NCBI RefSeq assembly: GCF_029379315.1
Contig: NZ_JAQYWQ010000040.1
Coordinates: forward strand, 1 to 50,108
Source: Nostoc sp. S13
GTDB lineage: Bacteria; Cyanobacteriota; Cyanobacteriia; Cyanobacteriales; Nostocaceae
Direction: 5' to 3'
DNA: 50,108 nt
In this document: piece after piece, positions 49,730 to 50,108 of the stretch
How positions within the stretch are numbered: position 1 is the first letter of the stretch
How the letters are laid out: every line of letters begins with the position of its first letter
Notes under the pieces: generated by a model
Database searches by the model: none
What the model saw: only the letters and a program-made list of their open reading frames with translations
Told to the model about the DNA's origin: nothing
Position numbers and translations under genes: made by a program

Positions 49730-50108
49730 AATTGTGATTGACTGGATGCGGACGTTCTAACAATAACGCAATTTTATAGCTTCGTCTTTGATATTTCCAC
49801 TGAAATATTATCAATTTTTAACTTAATATAAATGATTGTTTTCCGGTTTAATTACTTAATTTTAGAGATGAATTCACTTCAAATATTTTTAATTCTCCCC
49901 GATAATTTAATCTAAAAAAAGTTTTGATAAATTTTAGGCGATCGCAATTAGTAATATATGGTAATCCGCTTGGTTCAAATCTTAACAAAAACGGTATTGT
50001 TCAATAGACTTCCTGACAAAATCCGAATAAAACCAAAAGTTTTATAGGAATCATATAGGACTCCTATTTGATTTCTGAACAAGACTAAGAGAGAATACGG
50101 AGAGGTTT
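49730..50108. other. AT-rich gap to the window end; no gene recognised
   Basis: It holds the presumed promoter of the minus-strand pair and one GCGATCGC site (about 49938). No repeat or partial gene was identified. Confidence 0.45.

Overview
The window looks like chromosomal DNA of a filamentous, hormogonium-forming cyanobacterium of the Nostoc/Anabaena group. The evidence is the very frequent GCGATCGC octamer (HIP1), heptanucleotide tandem repeats in most intergenic gaps, small dispersed repeats of about 27 bp, a complete Hmp motility-chemotaxis locus, a System II cytochrome c maturation gene and the cyanobacterial 2-oxoglutarate decarboxylase/succinate semialdehyde dehydrogenase pair. Coordinates and motifs were read by eye. 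Family names rest on recognition of motifs, not on database searches.

Layout. 0-6.5 kb: ccsA, a KGK-domain protein, two intact Uma2-type genes with decayed Uma2, DUF559 and possible EACC1 remnants between them, tilS, and a secreted protein made of three near-identical 53-residue repeats. 6.8-20 kb: the hmp locus, with hmpF on the minus strand and hmpA-hmpB-hmpC-hmpD-hmpE on the plus strand. It encodes a PATAN-REC protein, a CheY, a CheW, an MCP and a giant CheA-type kinase, the chemosensory pathway known to control type IV pili in hormogonia. 20-25.3 kb: a long repeat-rich gap, a DUF1815 protein, a hotdog thioesterase, a tiny membrane protein, dxr and an AT-rich gene split by one stop codon. 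25.6-34.4 kb: membrane proteins, namely a PIG-V-like mannosyltransferase, an IS605-type tnpB deletion relic, EamA transporters (one a tandem fusion whose first half carries two frameshifts), an ArnT-like GT39 glycosyltransferase and a divergent DUF2079 protein. 34.4-42.4 kb: a VOC protein, the GTPase gene rbgA, a 73-bp tandem repeat leading into a Uma2 pseudogene that carries a 137-bp MITE, an FHA-GAF adenylate cyclase, then SSADH and 2-oxoglutarate decarboxylase, which together convert 2-oxoglutarate to succinate.

42.5-49.7 kb is an accessory, conflict-type island. It holds a STAND-type ATPase gene split by stop codons, a VapBC-like antitoxin/PIN pair, a second copy of the MITE, a membrane STAND ATPase with 24 VAxG tetrapeptides, an LSDAT/SLOG-like protein, a DUF4231/SLATT-like two-TM protein and a pair of paralogous membrane proteins on the opposite strand. 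The co-directional set ATPase-SLOG-SLATT (gaps of 35 bp and 3 bp) is the best candidate for an incompletely described system: a nucleotide-sensing, membrane-acting defence module coupled to a STAND ATPase.

A recurring theme is repeat-driven gene change: SDRs inserted in coding regions, a MITE whose removal restores a reading frame, in-frame tandem duplications inside hmpE and the lectin-like gene, and tandem duplication of a translation start region.
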